This document shows, piece after piece, positions 5,652 to 6,144 of a stretch of 6,144 nucleotides of DNA. The number at the start of each line of letters is the position of its first letter. Positions within the stretch are counted from its first letter, which is position 1. The stretch is from Hyphomicrobiales bacterium (GTDB lineage: Bacteria; Pseudomonadota; Alphaproteobacteria; Rhizobiales; Rhizobiaceae). The notes under the pieces are model-generated. The model ran no database searches. It was not told where the DNA came from and saw only the letters and a program-made list of their open reading frames with translations. The stretch is taken from NCBI GenBank assembly GCA_015654965.1, contig JAATGD010000030.1, positions 1-6,144 on the forward strand. The letters are read 5' to 3'. Both the position numbers and the translations under genes were made by a program.

Positions 5652-6144
5652 ATGGCAACGCAAACAACGGCCTTTGGCGTACATTCGGAAGTCGGAACGC
5701 TTCGCAAGGTCATGGTCTGCGCACCCGGTCGCGCGCATCAGCGCCTGACGCCAAGCAATTGCGACCAACTGCTTTTTGACGACGTTCTCTGGGTCGATGT
5801 CGCAAAACGCGATCATTTCGATTTTATCACGAAAATGCGTGATCGCGGCATTGAAGTCGTGGAAATGCATAATCTCCTGACGGAAACGGTTGCTCTTCCT
5901 GAAGCCAAGAAATGGATACTCGACCATCAGGTCGTTCCCAATCAGGTCGGCGCGGGTTTTGTCGATGAGGTCCGTTCCTATCTTGAAGGATTGCCGGACC
6001 GCCAGCTTGCGGAAACGCTGATCGGGGGGCTTTCGACCTATGAATTTCCCGATATCATCGGCGGCGAAACCCTGTCGTTGATCCGCGATGCGGCTGGCGT
6101 GAATGAATATCTCCTGCCGCCTTTGCCCAATACGCTTTATACGC
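5652..6144 (+). CDS. arcA: Arginine deiminase (C-terminus outside window)
   Basis: This is the first 164 codons of arginine deiminase, the cytosolic enzyme that hydrolyses arginine to citrulline and ammonia, the first step of the ATP-yielding ADI pathway. The N-terminal signature is complete: GTLRKVMVCAPGRAHQRLTP and then SNCDQLLFDDVLWVD (residues 35-49), followed by AKRDHFDF, LTETVALPEAKKW and, near the edge, SLIRDAAGVNEYLLPPLPNTLYT. The window ends just before the expected TRD segment that carries the first catalytic aspartate, and the catalytic histidine and cysteine lie further on. Catalytic integrity therefore cannot be judged. Full-length enzymes have about 410 residues. ATG at 5652 is preceded by AGGAG at seven nt. 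The gene follows the broken arcD by 30 nt and would normally depend on the same promoter. Ornithine carbamoyltransferase and carbamate kinase genes may follow outside the window. Confidence 0.96.
   Translation, partial: MATQTTAFGVHSEVGTLRKVMVCAPGRAHQRLTPSNCDQLLFDDVLWVDVAKRDHFDFITKMRDRGIEVVEMHNLLTETVALPEAKKWILDHQVVPNQVGAGFVDEVRSYLEGLPDRQLAETLIGGLSTYEFPDIIGGETLSLIRDAAGVNEYLLPPLPNTLYT

Noticed and set aside
4446..5927. A 493-codon open frame on the minus strand opposite arcD and arcA
   Set aside because: It lies antisense to two recognisable genes, its translation is rich in H, R, D and G with no domain pattern, and it crosses the arcD-arcA junction. It is a reading-frame shadow in GC-rich DNA.

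Overview
The window looks like chromosomal DNA of an alphaproteobacterium of the Brucellaceae (Brucella or Ochrobactrum). This rests on protein resemblance (a BepC-like TolC protein, a solitary SufA/IscA followed by a TfoX-N protein, an arcD-arcA pair), on the moderately high GC of the coding regions, and on the pcm-tolC gene order that I recall from Rhizobiales. It is inferred from reading, not from a search. No RNA gene, CRISPR array, insertion sequence or phage gene was seen.

Left part, minus strand (1-3064). Read in transcription order from right to left: an exported protein of unknown function with a probable NTF2-like C-terminal domain (3064-2399); a 65-residue copper-chaperone-like HMA protein (2324-2127) with its own CueR/MerR-type promoter (elements 2383-2353) and a clear intrinsic terminator (2082-2048); a divergent protein-L-isoaspartate methyltransferase homologue (1830-1162); and the N-terminal 336-340 residues of a TolC-type outer-membrane efflux channel, which runs off the left edge. 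The HMA promoter rules out the longest possible starts of that gene.

Middle, plus strand (3266-4030). An A-type iron-sulfur carrier (SufA/IscA) is followed 15 nt later by a short TfoX N-terminal-domain protein, probably as one operon. It diverges from the exported protein across a 201-nt gap that holds an AT-rich palindrome. An AT-rich intergenic stretch follows (4031-4189), with a small hairpin, a likely promoter, a 28-bp dyad that overlaps its -10, and a short tandem repeat.

Right part, plus strand (4190-6144). This is the start of an arginine deiminase (ADI) locus. arcD, the arginine/ornithine antiporter gene, is a pseudogene with three separate lesions: two 1-nt losses and one in-frame TGA. 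Otherwise it keeps a nearly complete 477-residue reading frame. arcA (arginine deiminase) starts 30 nt later and is intact as far as it is visible (164 codons). The organism may therefore have the deiminase but lack the dedicated antiporter that normally feeds it arginine and exports ornithine. This decayed transporter, and the copper promoter that fixes the small chaperone's start, are the main points of interest. I did not find a convincing new biological system.
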